NCBI RefSeq assembly: GCF_015832195.1
Contig: NC_052027.1
Location: forward strand, 14,442,149 to 14,506,148
DNA length: 64,000 bases
Source: Motacilla alba alba
Taxonomy: Eukaryota; Chordata; Aves; Passeriformes; Motacillidae
Direction of reading: 5' to 3'
How positions within the stretch are numbered: the first letter of the stretch is position 1; each line of letters begins with the position of its first letter. The notes beneath the pieces were generated by a model. It was not told the origin of the DNA and made no database searches. It saw only the letters and a program-made list of their open reading frames with translations. The translations under genes were made by a program, and so were the position numbers. Positions 63,020 to 64,000 of the stretch are shown here, in pieces.

Positions 63020-64000
63020 GGAGGGCAGGGGAACGGACATGGGGCAGCCGTGGGCAGGTGCCAGCTCCATGTGCTGCTGGTGGGGCCTCTTGACCTGCTG
63101 GGTGGCTTGCAGTGCTGCCAGCCTGGTCCCCCTGGCCGGAGTGGATGGGCAGGTCCCTGTCACCCTCACTGGTTGCAGGGCCACCTCACAAATAGGCAGT
63201 GAGGTGGGACACATTGGCCCCCCTTGCTCTTGAAGGTGATTAGCAGGTGGGGGCCGTACTGCCTGGGTGGGCTGGGGCACCGTGGCACGGTGCCACCCAG
63301 GCCATGCTGTCACCCAGATGCTGCCTGGATCCCTCTGTGAATACTGGGGCCATGTGTGCTGCTGTGGGGAGCGGTTGATGGCTCCAGGCTCTTTCCACAC
63401 CAGCACAGAGCCTGGGGAAGATGATGCCTGCTTGTATGGGGGAAAGCCAGCATCATCCCAAAAAGCCTCTGTGTGCAGGAGGAGCTCTGTCACCTGCTGT
63501 GCCTGGGGAGCCAGAGCTGTGCTGTGCCACCCAGGGTGTATCCTGTGGGACAGGGCTACTTCCTACCTTCCCATGGCACTGGGGCACACTCAGCAGTGCC
63601 AGCTGTTCCTGGGTGCAGCTCCCCACTTCCCCTCTGTCTGCCCCACAGCTCCCAGTTTTAGGGCTGGACAGGGCTGGGGAGAAGAGCAAACGGCTGTGGG
63701 CAGGTTAGACCTGTTCCTGGGTAAACACTGGGAGAGGCACTAATGCCACCGCTGTCACTGTGCCCAGGTGGGAGCAGGGACAGGCAGAAGGCAGCCCCAG
63801 CAGAGTTTGGGGGGCTGCACCACACCTGGGCTGGTTCCTGCTGGTTGGTGGCCCTGCAGGGCTGGGTGGGACACGGCTGGTTTGGGTGGGCTCCTGCTGC
63901 CTGGCCGAGCTAAAGCAGCACCCAGGGCCTCCCCCAAAGGCATGGGTTGGGGCTAGGCGCATGGGGGGCACCTCCAGGCTGCCAGCAAGGTGTTCCTTGC
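63020..64000. other. SEMA3G 3'UTR / downstream region
   Basis: No AATAAA is seen before the window ends, so the SEMA3G 3'UTR probably extends at least to near the edge. No further coding exon is recognised. Confidence 0.5.

Overview
This window looks like vertebrate, most probably avian, nuclear DNA. The genes are multi-exon with short introns and canonical GT-AG boundaries. The gene-dense parts are GC-rich and CpG-rich, and there is a CR1-type LINE fragment near 16.4 kb. The gene set PARP3-GPR62-PCBP4-ABHD14B-ABHD14A-ACY1 is a block also known from human chromosome 3p21. No prokaryotic, phage, CRISPR or plasmid feature is present.

Layout: (1) 1-15074 holds the 5' part of RBM5 (minus strand), a CAGT/ACAG minisatellite, PARP3 (plus) and GPR62 (plus). 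(2) 15075-16074 is a run of exactly 1000 N. (3) 16075-32504 repeats the same order: RBM5, minisatellite, PARP3, GPR62. From 17662 on it is collinear with bases 1-15074, introns included, with only sparse differences. Copy 1 stops at the gap at the base homologous to 32504. This is what an unmerged overlap between two contigs or haplotypes would leave, so the duplication is more likely an assembly artefact than a real tandem duplication. (4) 32505-64000 is single copy: PCBP4 (minus), ABHD14B (minus), ABHD14A (plus), ACY1 (plus) and SEMA3G (plus).

I worked out coding models exon by exon; reading frame is kept at every junction. Predicted lengths are PARP3 528/531 aa (copy 1/copy 2), GPR62 409 aa, PCBP4 420 aa, ABHD14B 210 aa, ABHD14A 249 aa, ACY1 413 aa and SEMA3G 769 aa. 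RBM5 is incomplete in both copies: copy 1 runs off the window and copy 2 is cut by the gap. The genes do not form one pathway. They cover splicing control (RBM5), DNA-break ADP-ribosylation (PARP3), an orphan receptor (GPR62), RNA binding (PCBP4), two alpha/beta hydrolases from a head-to-head paralogous pair, N-acyl amino acid hydrolysis (ACY1) and a secreted guidance cue (SEMA3G).

The observations most worth a second look are the probable false duplication with its informative copy differences, a large in-frame Arg-Asp-Tyr-Asp-Ser repeat expansion in RBM5, the length-variable minisatellite between RBM5 and PARP3, a dense cluster of substitutions around PARP3 exon 7, and repeat-rich sequence between ABHD14B and ABHD14A. 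I did not find a convincing undescribed biological system here.
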